Below the pieces are notes generated by a model that saw only the letters and a list, made by a program, of their open reading frames with translations, was not told the DNA's origin and searched no databases. A stretch of DNA of 48,980 bases, taken from positions 1 through 48,980 of IMG/VR virus record IMGVR_UViG_3300049827_000334; one strand, written 5' to 3'. The stretch's first letter is position 1. Each line of letters begins with the position of its first letter. This document shows, one piece after another, positions 1-5,641 of the stretch. Source of the stretch: a virus. Position numbers and translations under genes: made by a program.

Positions 1-53
1 GCTGAAGCCACAGCAAGGGCGTCCTATCCTCGTTAAAGGGCGCCTCTTGAACA

Positions 54-269
54 ATGGAACACACCGATGAACAGCTACTTGCCATGGCACTAGCTAACCT
101 TGGTGAATACATCCATGACAACTCACCTCAGTACATCCTGATCGAAGACGATCCACGCAACGAGGAAGACTACGACACATGGGAATACGGCACTGAGCCG
201 TTGCCTCATGATCACACTTGGCAGCAAACATCAATTGATGTAAGCGTAAGTCCAAGTGAGGCCGACTAG
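54..269 (+). CDS. Hypothetical acidic protein (71 aa)
   Basis: I do not recognise this protein. It is strongly acidic, rich in Asp, Glu and Tyr, with no membrane segment or known motif. Its TAG stop (267-269) lies inside the 5' end of the tRNA gene that follows, so CDS and tRNA overlap by about ten bases. That implies the tRNA is cut out of a longer transcript or has its own internal start. The acidic make-up would fit a small host-takeover protein, but this is only a guess. Confidence 0.6.
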   Translation: MEHTDEQLLAMALANLGEYIHDNSPQYILIEDDPRNEEDYDTWEYGTEPLPHDHTWQQTSIDVSVSPSEAD

Positions 270-335
270 CCCAACGGCAGAGGCAAGCGACTTAAAATCG
301 CTCAAGTCCCGGTTCGAATCCGGGGTCGGCTACCA
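260..335 (+). tRNA. tRNA with UAA anticodon (Leu-type), CCA encoded
   Basis: A full cloverleaf can be drawn. Acceptor stem 260-266 pairs with 325-331 (first pair G-U); D-arm 269-284 has GCC/GGC; anticodon stem 286-290 pairs with 298-302; the anticodon is TAA at 293-295; T-stem 308-312 pairs with 320-324 around a TTCGAAT loop. The discriminator is A332 and CCA is encoded at 333-335. The variable region (303-307) is only 5 nt, unlike bacterial tRNA-Leu, which has a long class II variable arm. The anticodon says Leu but the body is class I. Confidence 0.9.
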
Positions 336-356
336 ACCCACACTCAACTCAACATC

Positions 357-719
357 ATGCAATTCTTTGCTGCTTTCAAGTCCCTCATCCCTGAGTTCCA
401 CGCTTACTCGGATGAAGACAACCGTTACAACCTTGGTGCTACATGGACTAGCTCGGATGGTCTCAAGGACTACCACAACCTTGAGATGCGGTACGTCCAT
501 AACTCTGAGCGCCTTGCGCTCCAAGGGGAACCGCAGCCTGATGGAAGCTGGCGTTACGTTGAACCTAACGGCGCTGTCCATACCATCTCATCAGAACGTG
601 CTAAGCACTTCATGGAACAGACCAGAGCACACGCCACACTCATGGTTGGTATGCTCGATAAGCTACGTGAGTCAGGGGTCCTGGACGAGCCCCTAGACAC
701 CACTGCCGAAGCTGCCTAA
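357..719 (+). CDS. Conserved-looking hypothetical protein (120 aa)
   Basis: No family recognised. It is soluble, with mixed charge and many aromatic residues in the first half (a YNLGATWTSSDGL stretch near residue 24) and a helical C-terminal half ending in an acidic tail. The start is preceded by an A/C-rich leader (repeated CAACTCAAC type) with no Shine-Dalgarno, shared with several other genes here. It begins 21 nt after the tRNA CCA end and is followed by a strong terminator at 738-766. Confidence 0.7.
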   Translation: MQFFAAFKSLIPEFHAYSDEDNRYNLGATWTSSDGLKDYHNLEMRYVHNSERLALQGEPQPDGSWRYVEPNGAVHTISSERAKHFMEQTRAHATLMVGMLDKLRESGVLDEPLDTTAEAA

Positions 720-737
720 GATCACGACGGAATGTTC

Positions 738-766
738 GGCCCCTGCACCAGCGGGGGTCTTTTCTT
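738..766 (+). terminator. Rho-independent terminator
   Basis: A G+C-rich stem (738-746 with 751-759, loop ACCA) is followed by a T-rich run (760-766). It ends the transcript from the 120-aa gene. It also sits inside the 5' end of the longest reading frame that follows, which argues that the next gene starts at 768 and not at 732. Confidence 0.85.
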
Positions 767-767
767 C

Positions 768-1091
768 ATGATCTCAGAATCACTCATTGTCAAAGATGTA
801 ACAGAACTCATTGCTGATTACATTCCCGATGAGGAATGGGAACGCGTGTGCAACTATCTAGTTGAGAAGATTGTTGACAACATGCCATCAGATGTCATGT
901 TAAAACTCACTGGTCAATGCGATGCATTTGAAACAGCTGAGCAACTTCTGAACGCGTTCTATCTTGACGCACCACGAGAAGAACTAATCAAAGATTCGTT
1001 CAAACTTGTTGGCGCAGAACAAACTGCTTATCACCTTGACTCATTAAACCTCAACACAACGGATGGCCTTTCAGAAGCAACTCCTTCCTGA
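768..1091 (+). CDS. Hypothetical helical protein (107 aa)
   Basis: The frame is open from 732, but 732-766 is a terminator hairpin, so the ATG at 768 is preferred. The protein is predicted mostly helical and acidic, with no motif I recognise. Its 3' end overlaps the NrdR-like gene (starting 1063) by 29 nt, suggesting translational coupling. Confidence 0.65.
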   Translation: MISESLIVKDVTELIADYIPDEEWERVCNYLVEKIVDNMPSDVMLKLTGQCDAFETAEQLLNAFYLDAPREELIKDSFKLVGAEQTAYHLDSLNLNTTDGLSEATPS

Positions 1092-1413
1092 CTGTCCCCA
1101 ATGCAGACAACCTGGATTACGTGTCATTGAATCCAGGAAGACACAGCATGGTACACGCCGCCGCAAGGCATGCGAGTGCTGTGACTACCGCCTCACAACG
1201 CATGAAGTATCTGCTGACTTTTACAACGAAGCACAGCAGAACTTAATCTTGGTCTCTAAGCTTTATGCGTTGCTAGGTGGTAACGCTTTAGCATCTCAAC
1301 CACTGATAATCAAATGCTCTGATTGCTCTCATAACCAGGGCGATAACTGTGCATTTGGTTTTCCTGAATACGACACCACTGATTCTCACGACTGCAATCA
1401 CTATGAGCACTAA
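1063..1413 (+). CDS. NrdR-like zinc-ribbon protein without ATP-cone
   Basis: Residues 8-50 match the N-terminal zinc ribbon of NrdR, the repressor of ribonucleotide reductase genes: Cys11 and Cys14, a VIESR segment, an RRR-x-x-C block with Cys37 and Cys40, and a TTHE ending. Family knowledge: NrdR follows this with an ATP-cone of about 100 residues. Here the ATP-cone is absent; the C-terminal part is a second Cys cluster (Cys85, Cys88, Cys96, Cys111). It may bind NrdR boxes without nucleotide sensing, or use the zinc fold for another role. It neighbours thyX, so a nucleotide-metabolism role is plausible. Zinc-ribbon identity is firm; function is inferred. Confidence 0.7.
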   Translation: MAFQKQLLPDCPQCRQPGLRVIESRKTQHGTRRRKACECCDYRLTTHEVSADFYNEAQQNLILVSKLYALLGGNALASQPLIIKCSDCSHNQGDNCAFGFPEYDTTDSHDCNHYEH

Positions 1414-1705
1414 GCCTCAACACAAATATGCCATTGGCGAACGTGTTGCCGAACGTCCTAAAGCACACGGCATCTTTGCTGTACGTAATGAAGTTAAAGA
1501 TCGGATCCAGCAGTACCGCACTCAGCGGTATGGCACCGTGGTTGGTATCAACATCAAGCCCAACCGCAATGGCAGTCAACAAAAGTTTCTGTTGATTAAA
1601 TGGGATCACCTCAAGAGTCCCACCGAACATGCACAGATGCGGATCTGTCCTGCCGACCAACTTGTTAAGCTACAAGCTGAAGGCTATGGATTCCAGATCG
1701 AATGA
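1403..1705 (+). CDS. Hypothetical basic protein (100 aa)
   Basis: The frame is open further upstream, but the ATG at 1403 is preferred because the region before it is coding for the NrdR-like protein in another frame; this leaves an 11-nt overlap. The sequence is basic, with a beta-rich middle containing YGTVVGIN and KFLLIKWD, which look like strands of a small beta-barrel (KOW/SH3-like). That fold is a guess. It overlaps the cupin gene by 4 nt (ATGA). Confidence 0.7.
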   Translation: MSTKPQHKYAIGERVAERPKAHGIFAVRNEVKDRIQQYRTQRYGTVVGINIKPNRNGSQQKFLLIKWDHLKSPTEHAQMRICPADQLVKLQAEGYGFQIE

Positions 1706-2073
1706 AAGTTGATAAGCCCTGGGGTTGGTACAACACACTGACTCCAGAACAAACCGCTTTGTTCCGTGGCTATCTTGTCAAAGAACTTCATGTAAAGAAA
1801 GGTCATCGTCTTAGTCTCCAGCGCCATCAACACAGATCAGAACACTGGATTGTGGTGAATGGTGAAGGGATATTTGAGTCGGATGACTGCATGAAGCTGG
1901 TAAGTGAAGGCACTTACCTTTATATACCGAAAGGGTCAACCCATCGGTTGACTGCAAAAGACCAAGACATCCGCATTGTTGAAGTGCAGTGCGGTGAGAT
2001 TATCTCTGAAGAAGACATCGAACGCATCGAAGATGACTACTCACGAACAACACCGCAACAAGATGTTATCTGA
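1702..2073 (+). CDS. Cupin, mannose-6-phosphate isomerase type II-like
   Basis: The protein begins with the PWGWY signature and continues with VKELHVKKGHRLSLQRH and a HRSEHW block, the metal-binding cupin motif of the C-terminal domain of type II mannose-6-phosphate isomerase/GDP-mannose pyrophosphorylase (ManC/RfbM family). Only the cupin is present, without the nucleotidyltransferase half. Family knowledge: this domain interconverts fructose-6-P and mannose-6-P. It would feed mannose into the GDP-mannose route used by the gmd gene at 23.4 kb. Single-domain cupins of this type are common, so sugar-phosphate isomerase activity is likely but not proved. Confidence 0.75.
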   Translation: MKVDKPWGWYNTLTPEQTALFRGYLVKELHVKKGHRLSLQRHQHRSEHWIVVNGEGIFESDDCMKLVSEGTYLYIPKGSTHRLTAKDQDIRIVEVQCGEIISEEDIERIEDDYSRTTPQQDVI

Positions 2074-2251
2074 TGGTATTGTATGGAGTTTTTTAATCTG
2101 TGGTGCACTAGCACTTTTGTTTACATTGTTTCGTCCAGAACGCAAACCTGAAGATAGGTTTAAAGTTGTGGACACTTATAAGAATTGCAATGTAATCAGG
2201 TACACTGACCCCAGCAACAACTGGCATTACTTCTTTCGGTGCAGCACATGA
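2033..2251 (+). CDS. Small membrane protein
   Basis: One clear transmembrane helix (GIVWSFLICGALALLFTLF) follows a short hydrophilic N-terminus; the tail has two Cys and many aromatic residues. Starts at 2033 or 2063 are both possible; the later one gives a smaller overlap with the cupin gene. The stop overlaps the thyX ATG (ATGA). Function unknown. Confidence 0.65.
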   Translation: MTTHEQHRNKMLSDGIVWSFLICGALALLFTLFRPERKPEDRFKVVDTYKNCNVIRYTDPSNNWHYFFRCST

Positions 2252-2910
2252 ATGTTGAACTAACTTGGGTTACGCCCAATGCAGAAGAACTGATTGTCAA
2301 GATGGCTCGGGTCTCTGCACCCAGCAATCAAGACAACATGGATACAGCACCACGCCTACTCAGGTATCTGATCAAGCACAAGCATTGGTCACCATTTGAG
2401 ATGGCAAACATGTGCGTTGAGATTGAAACAACACGTGCAATCTCACCTCAGATCTTGCGTCACCGTTCATTTTCATTCCAGGAATTTAGTCAGCGCTATG
2501 CAGACATCAGTGACATAGGCAGCATCACACTGCCGCATCTACGTAGCCAGGACTACAAGAACAGGCAGAACTCTAATGACGATCTGAAAGAACGTCTTGG
2601 TGGTGAGAAGCTTGCTCATTTCTACAGGCGCATGTCCACAATTCTTGAGGACTCTAAGCATCTGTATCAAGAGATGCTAAGCGAGGGAGTGGCAAAGGAA
2701 TCAGCACGTTTCATTTTGCCACTTTCGACACCAACCCGTCTCTTCATGAACGGTACACTGCGTTCATGGATACACTACCTCCAGCTTCGTTGTGACCCAG
2801 GAACTCAGCTCGAACACAGAGAGATTGCAGAAGAAATTAAACGAATCTTCTGCAAAGAATTCCCCATCATCGGAGAAGCTGTGTTCTCAACAGATTCAAC
2901 GTCTGATTGA
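2248..2910 (+). CDS. thyX: Flavin-dependent thymidylate synthase ThyX
   Basis: ThyX converts dUMP to dTMP using FAD, NADPH and methylene-tetrahydrofolate. The signature RHR-x7-S is present at residues 71-81 (RHRSFSFQEFS), followed by QRY. Length of 220 aa is normal for the family. The longest frame begins with GTG at 2239, but the ATG at 2248, overlapping the previous stop as ATGA, is the better start. Cyanophages often carry thyX. With the dCTP deaminase at 43.9 kb it gives part of a dCTP-dUTP-dUMP-dTMP route; no dUTPase is visible in the window. Confidence 0.97.
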   Translation: MNVELTWVTPNAEELIVKMARVSAPSNQDNMDTAPRLLRYLIKHKHWSPFEMANMCVEIETTRAISPQILRHRSFSFQEFSQRYADISDIGSITLPHLRSQDYKNRQNSNDDLKERLGGEKLAHFYRRMSTILEDSKHLYQEMLSEGVAKESARFILPLSTPTRLFMNGTLRSWIHYLQLRCDPGTQLEHREIAEEIKRIFCKEFPIIGEAVFSTDSTSD

Positions 2911-3064
2911 AAAGTACAGTGAACCAGAAAAGGCCAGAGAGTTTCTTAGAAACGCTGGCATCATTGATGAAAATGGCGACTTAATGCCGCCATATCAACC
3001 ACTTCCTAATGAAGATGAAGTAAGCAAGTGGCGATCAGAAGGTCGCGGTTGTTTGTTTTTCTAG
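2792..3064 (+). CDS. Hypothetical protein downstream of thyX; start uncertain
   Basis: The C-terminal half (EKYSEPEKAREFLRNAGI then DENGDLMPPYQP) looks like a genuine small phage protein: a short helix followed by a proline-rich turn. The longest frame starts with GTG at 2792 and overlaps thyX by about 120 nt, which is too much to be comfortable. No ATG lies nearer to the thyX stop; an ATT at 2906 would make an ATTGA overlap. I keep the frame and mark the start as unresolved. Confidence 0.5.
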   Translation: MTQELSSNTERLQKKLNESSAKNSPSSEKLCSQQIQRLIEKYSEPEKAREFLRNAGIIDENGDLMPPYQPLPNEDEVSKWRSEGRGCLFF

Positions 3065-3151
3065 CTGCTTGATGGCATGCTTGGACTCCACATCCTTGCG
3101 TGCCACTTTCTTTTTCTGGCCCACCAGGTAAACGATCAGTGCTTTGTTCAT
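3035..3151 (-). CDS. Small basic protein (38 aa)
   Basis: Reads MNKALIVYLVGQKKK then a charged helix. A clear Shine-Dalgarno (GGAGG, 3160-3164 on the plus strand) lies about 9 nt upstream, and the ATG overlaps the stop of the DUF4278-like gene (ATGA), supporting a two-gene minus-strand unit. Its 3' end overlaps the converging plus-strand ORF by 30 nt. Function unknown. Confidence 0.65.
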   Translation of the reverse strand: MNKALIVYLVGQKKKVARKDVESKHAIKQLEKQTTATF

Positions 3152-3300
3152 TTGATTTGACCTCCAGTGAAGAAAGGATTATAGCGGACGTTACGATACG
3201 TCAGGCTGAGCCAGGGACGGTGGGCTAAATTCCACCATGCCCTGTCTGTCTTGGCCTGATCCTCCTGCTCGTACTTACAACCACGGTATGTAAGAGTCAT
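3148..3300 (-). CDS. DUF4278-like protein with two LTYR repeats
   Basis: The 50-aa protein contains LTYRGCKYE near its start and LTYRNVRYN near its end. This paired LxYRGxxY repeat is the hallmark of DUF4278, a small family known mainly from cyanobacteria and their phages, of unknown function. The frame is open to 3411 but the inner ATG at 3300 puts the first repeat at residue 3, as in the family. It is a useful host marker. Confidence 0.7.
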   Translation of the reverse strand: MTLTYRGCKYEQEDQAKTDRAWWNLAHRPWLSLTYRNVRYNPFFTGGQIK

Positions 3301-3373
3301 TATTCTGTAGCGGTTTATACGGAAAGTATATGACCGTTGTGGTAAATGCTGTCGTTCATCCGGTAACACAACC

Positions 3374-3550
3374 ATGTCTTTTCTTTTGGCTCGCGTTACA
3401 GACGAGTCCAATCTTCCAGATGAATATTATCAATTTGTTCAACAGTTCACATACTGGCAAGGCAGCCATGCTTCTCAAATTGATACAGAATCATTGATGC
3501 TTTTGTTATGGCAAATGCACAAACGAATTGAGCAACTTGAAGCCCAGTAG
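3374..3550 (+). CDS. Hypothetical protein (58 aa)
   Basis: An intact ORF begins with MSFLLARVTDESNLPDEYYQ and ends in a helix with IEQLEAQ. It is acidic and helical, and fills the gap between the minus-strand DUF4278 cassette and the gene at 3565 with only 14 nt to spare. It has no family that I recognise, but its composition is protein-like. Confidence 0.6.
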   Translation: MSFLLARVTDESNLPDEYYQFVQQFTYWQGSHASQIDTESLMLLLWQMHKRIEQLEAQ

Positions 3551-3564
3551 ACCACCTCACTATC

Positions 3565-3819
3565 ATGCCCTACTTCACCAAAAAGCCCGTTCAGATTGAA
3601 GCCCGCGAGCACACTGGAAGTGCATCTTCTGCGGCAGGGCTGATTAAATGGATCGTTGACCAAGGAGGAGAGGCCAGTGCGATTGGCGAGTTTCTGCTGA
3701 TCGAAACCCTTGAGGGGAGGCATCGAGCCAACCCCGGCGACTGGATTATTCGCGGGGTTAAGGGAGAGTTTTACCCCTGCAAGCCAGACATCTTTGCCGC
3801 TACCTACGAGCCCTCCTAG
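3565..3819 (+). CDS. Conserved phage protein (PGDWII / GEFYPC type)
   Basis: The pattern YFTKKPVQIEA at the start, LLIETLEG in the middle, then NPGDWIIRGVKGEFYPCKPD and an aromatic end, matches a small protein found in very many phages of unrelated hosts. The family has no known function that I can name. Length (84 aa) is normal. The leader before the start is A/C-rich without Shine-Dalgarno. Confidence 0.8.
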   Translation: MPYFTKKPVQIEAREHTGSASSAAGLIKWIVDQGGEASAIGEFLLIETLEGRHRANPGDWIIRGVKGEFYPCKPDIFAATYEPS

Positions 3820-3919
3820 TCCGATCAACTTGTAAGTCAGGCTTACATGTTCCACAGATGTGTTAAACATTCCGGAATTTCCGGACAGTTCGACCTCCCA
3901 CCAGTAGTCAGACCCACTA

Positions 3920-4216
3920 ATGAAAGGATTCAACACAACCAAACAGAAGACCCATTCATCTGCTTACTGGGTTGCTTGTTACACCAAAGACAATGAAGAC
4001 GAACCTGTTGATATTCACAAGAGAGTTCTGTCCTACAAACCAGGACAAGACAGGGAAGTTTTGATGACAAAGTACTGTCATTCAATCATGAAGATCAACA
4101 GGAATGTATGGGAGATCCTGGTGCACCAGGGTCCATCTGAAATCCCAGACTCAGGCGATCAAATCGTGATTCGTTTATCACGTGAACCTTTCAAAGGCTG
4201 TGGACGCCTTCAATAA
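3920..4216 (+). CDS. Hypothetical protein (98 aa)
   Basis: No recognised domain. Positively charged N-terminus, a YWVACYTKD segment, and a basic C-terminus. It ends directly at the left border of the structured RNA region (4217-4560), so the RNA could be part of its transcript. Confidence 0.6.
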   Translation: MKGFNTTKQKTHSSAYWVACYTKDNEDEPVDIHKRVLSYKPGQDREVLMTKYCHSIMKINRNVWEILVHQGPSEIPDSGDQIVIRLSREPFKGCGRLQ

Positions 4217-4560
4217 GGGAAGCAGCTGTGTGGAACCAGCTGCCATCACACTCAGAAGATCTAGGCCATGCTTCTCGGGGCAAGGCCCTGACCGCAATCT
4301 TCTCTGCGGGTAACGCCCCATGAAGATAAAGGGCTTTTGCATCCTACAGAAATGTTTTATATTTGGTCTGGTTCTGCAGACCACTCGTGGCCACGAGTCA
4401 AAGGAGTTACAGAGTGGAAGCTGTAACTCCTAACCAAGCGGAAGATCATGGGGAGTAAGGGCCGACCCTTACTTAAACTCTGTGCACAGAATCCCCACTC
4501 CGTATTCCCGAACGGGAAGATGGACCTGAGCACGTCCTTAAACTACTCATTAGTTTTTCT
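4217..4560 (+). ncRNA. Candidate structured RNA with many perfect hairpins
   Basis: This 344-nt stretch has no credible ORF. Perfect or near-perfect stems: 4222-4228/4237-4243; 4277-4281/4315-4319 enclosing 4292-4296/4305-4309; 4365-4370/4377-4382; the 16-nt palindrome 4383-4398; the 10-bp stem 4403-4412/4421-4430; 4449-4453/4493-4497 enclosing the 8-bp stem 4454-4461/4466-4473 and palindrome 4479-4490; 4505-4509/4514-4518; 4522-4525/4534-4537. The loop at 4297-4303 can pair with 4254-4260, giving a pseudoknot. GAAGAT occurs four times (4255, 4322, 4441, 4516). It ends in an AT-rich hairpin and T-run at 4540-4560. I know no named RNA class that fits. It could be a free ncRNA or the leader of the GP88 gene. 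Confidence 0.6.
4540..4560 (+). terminator. Weak intrinsic terminator at the end of the RNA candidate
   Basis: AAACTA (4540-4545) pairs with TAGTTT (4551-4556) around a CTCAT loop, and the T-run continues into TTCT. The stem is AT-rich, so termination may be partial, letting some transcription through to the GP88 gene at 4585. Confidence 0.4.
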
Positions 4561-4584
4561 TATCATTCAACGCAACTCAACACC

Positions 4585-5352
4585 ATGAAACTCCTCAAGT
4601 TTTCTACCGGCAACGGCAAGCTCAAGAACCGCCTGATCTTCAACATTCCAGCGGGCTACTCCTGCCCCCATGCTGGTGTTTGTAAGACCATGGCCGACCG
4701 TGTTACCGGCAAGATCATGGACTTGCCACAACGCTCTGGCACAGAAGCTGACGAGTACCGTTGCTTTGCTGCCATGGCAGAGACTCGTCCTACCGTGCGC
4801 GATGCTCGTTGGCATAACTGGGATCTATTGCGTGAGACCATCCACCTCAATGGCAATCAGACCACACTGCTCCGTGATCTGATCGATATGTCACTGTTGA
4901 TGCATCCTCCGAAGAAACTCATCCGCATCCATGAGTCAGGTGACTTCTGGACTGAGAACTACATGAAGGCTTGGATGATGGTGGCCCAGGAGCGTCCCAA
5001 CCAGAAGTTCTATGCCTACACCAAGTCCCTTGGTATGTGGATCAACTTGCGGGAACTCATCCCACCCAACTTCTATCTCACCGCTTCTTGCGGTGGGACA
5101 CTTGACTATCTCATCCCCAAGTATCCGCACGTGTTCCAGCGCATTGCTTACGTGGTCTACACAGAAGCTGAGGCGGCAGAACGCGGGCTTGAGATCGATC
5201 ATGACGACAGCCACTGCTTAGGTGACAAGCCCTTTGCACTGCTGGTACATGGCTCCCAGCGTGCTGGGTCTGATGCCATGAAAGCCATTACTCAACGTAA
5301 GAAGGAAGGTGGATTTGTGGGATACGGCAAATCAAAACAGAAGACAACCTAA
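4585..5352 (+). CDS. GP88-family phage protein
   Basis: The N-terminal segment has FSTGNGKLKN, FNIPAGYSCPHAGVC and, later, YRCFAAMAETRPTVRDARW, the pattern of the phage GP88 family (named from a mycobacteriophage gene; also common in cyanophages). Three or four Cys lie in the N-terminal third and could bind a metal or Fe-S cluster. A central segment reads IRIHESGDFWTENYMKAW, and LTASCGGT follows. Biochemical function is unknown to me. Length 255 aa is typical. The A/C-rich leader before the ATG (CAACGCAACTCAACACC) lacks a Shine-Dalgarno. The long RNA candidate upstream may regulate it. Confidence 0.75.
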   Translation: MKLLKFSTGNGKLKNRLIFNIPAGYSCPHAGVCKTMADRVTGKIMDLPQRSGTEADEYRCFAAMAETRPTVRDARWHNWDLLRETIHLNGNQTTLLRDLIDMSLLMHPPKKLIRIHESGDFWTENYMKAWMMVAQERPNQKFYAYTKSLGMWINLRELIPPNFYLTASCGGTLDYLIPKYPHVFQRIAYVVYTEAEAAERGLEIDHDDSHCLGDKPFALLVHGSQRAGSDAMKAITQRKKEGGFVGYGKSKQKTT

Positions 5353-5358
5353 AGACAC

Positions 5359-5386
5359 TTGACGGGAATGAAAGATGGGATAGTAT
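5359..5386 (+). promoter_or_regulatory. Sigma70-type promoter for the polymerase operon
   Basis: TTGACG (5359-5364) and TAGTAT (5381-5386) are spaced by 16 nt, the best -35/-10 pair I see near an operon start. It would give a short leader before the ORF at 5408 and the DNA polymerase gene. An 11-bp perfect inverted repeat (5365-5375/5394-5404) overlaps the spacer and start region. Confidence 0.5.
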
Positions 5387-5404
5387 CTGTCCGTCTTTCA
5401 TTCC
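5365..5404 (+). repeat. 11-bp inverted repeat between GP88 and the polymerase operon
   Basis: GGAATGAAAGA (5365-5375) is perfectly complementary to 5394-5404, with an 18-nt loop. Followed by TTT it could act as a terminator for the GP88 gene; as DNA it could be an operator on the promoter it overlaps. A rival pairing, 5361-5365 with 5391-5395, shares bases with it. Confidence 0.6.
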
Positions 5405-5407
5405 TTT

Positions 5408-5641
5408 ATGTCTTACGTTATTGCTACCTGGAAAGATGGTCGTCCATTTGCAGTCACTGCTTGTGAGACCTCTAATCAATTTCAGTTAATTCCGTTAGAT
5501 TCAGAAGTAGCTCTGAACAAGATCTTCTCCCACCCATACAGGGCTGGTGCTCAACAGATCTTGACGTGGATTAACAAACATGACACCATCCTTGCCAGTG
5601 AAGAACTCCAAGTTCGCGACGAAGCCCAGTTCAGAAAATGA
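5408..5641 (+). CDS. Hypothetical protein overlapping polA start (77 aa)
   Basis: Begins MSYVIATWKDGRPFAVTACE and looks like a compact alpha/beta protein. It overlaps the start of the DNA polymerase gene by 62 nt, which suggests that polymerase translation is coupled to it. No family recognised. Confidence 0.65.
   Translation: MSYVIATWKDGRPFAVTACETSNQFQLIPLDSEVALNKIFSHPYRAGAQQILTWINKHDTILASEELQVRDEAQFRK

Noticed and set aside
732-767. Longer N-terminus for the gene at 768
   Set aside because: It would translate a Rho-independent terminator hairpin.
3475-3942. 155-codon minus-strand frame
   Set aside because: Runs opposite two credible plus-strand genes (3374-3550, 3565-3819) and has no protein-like features.
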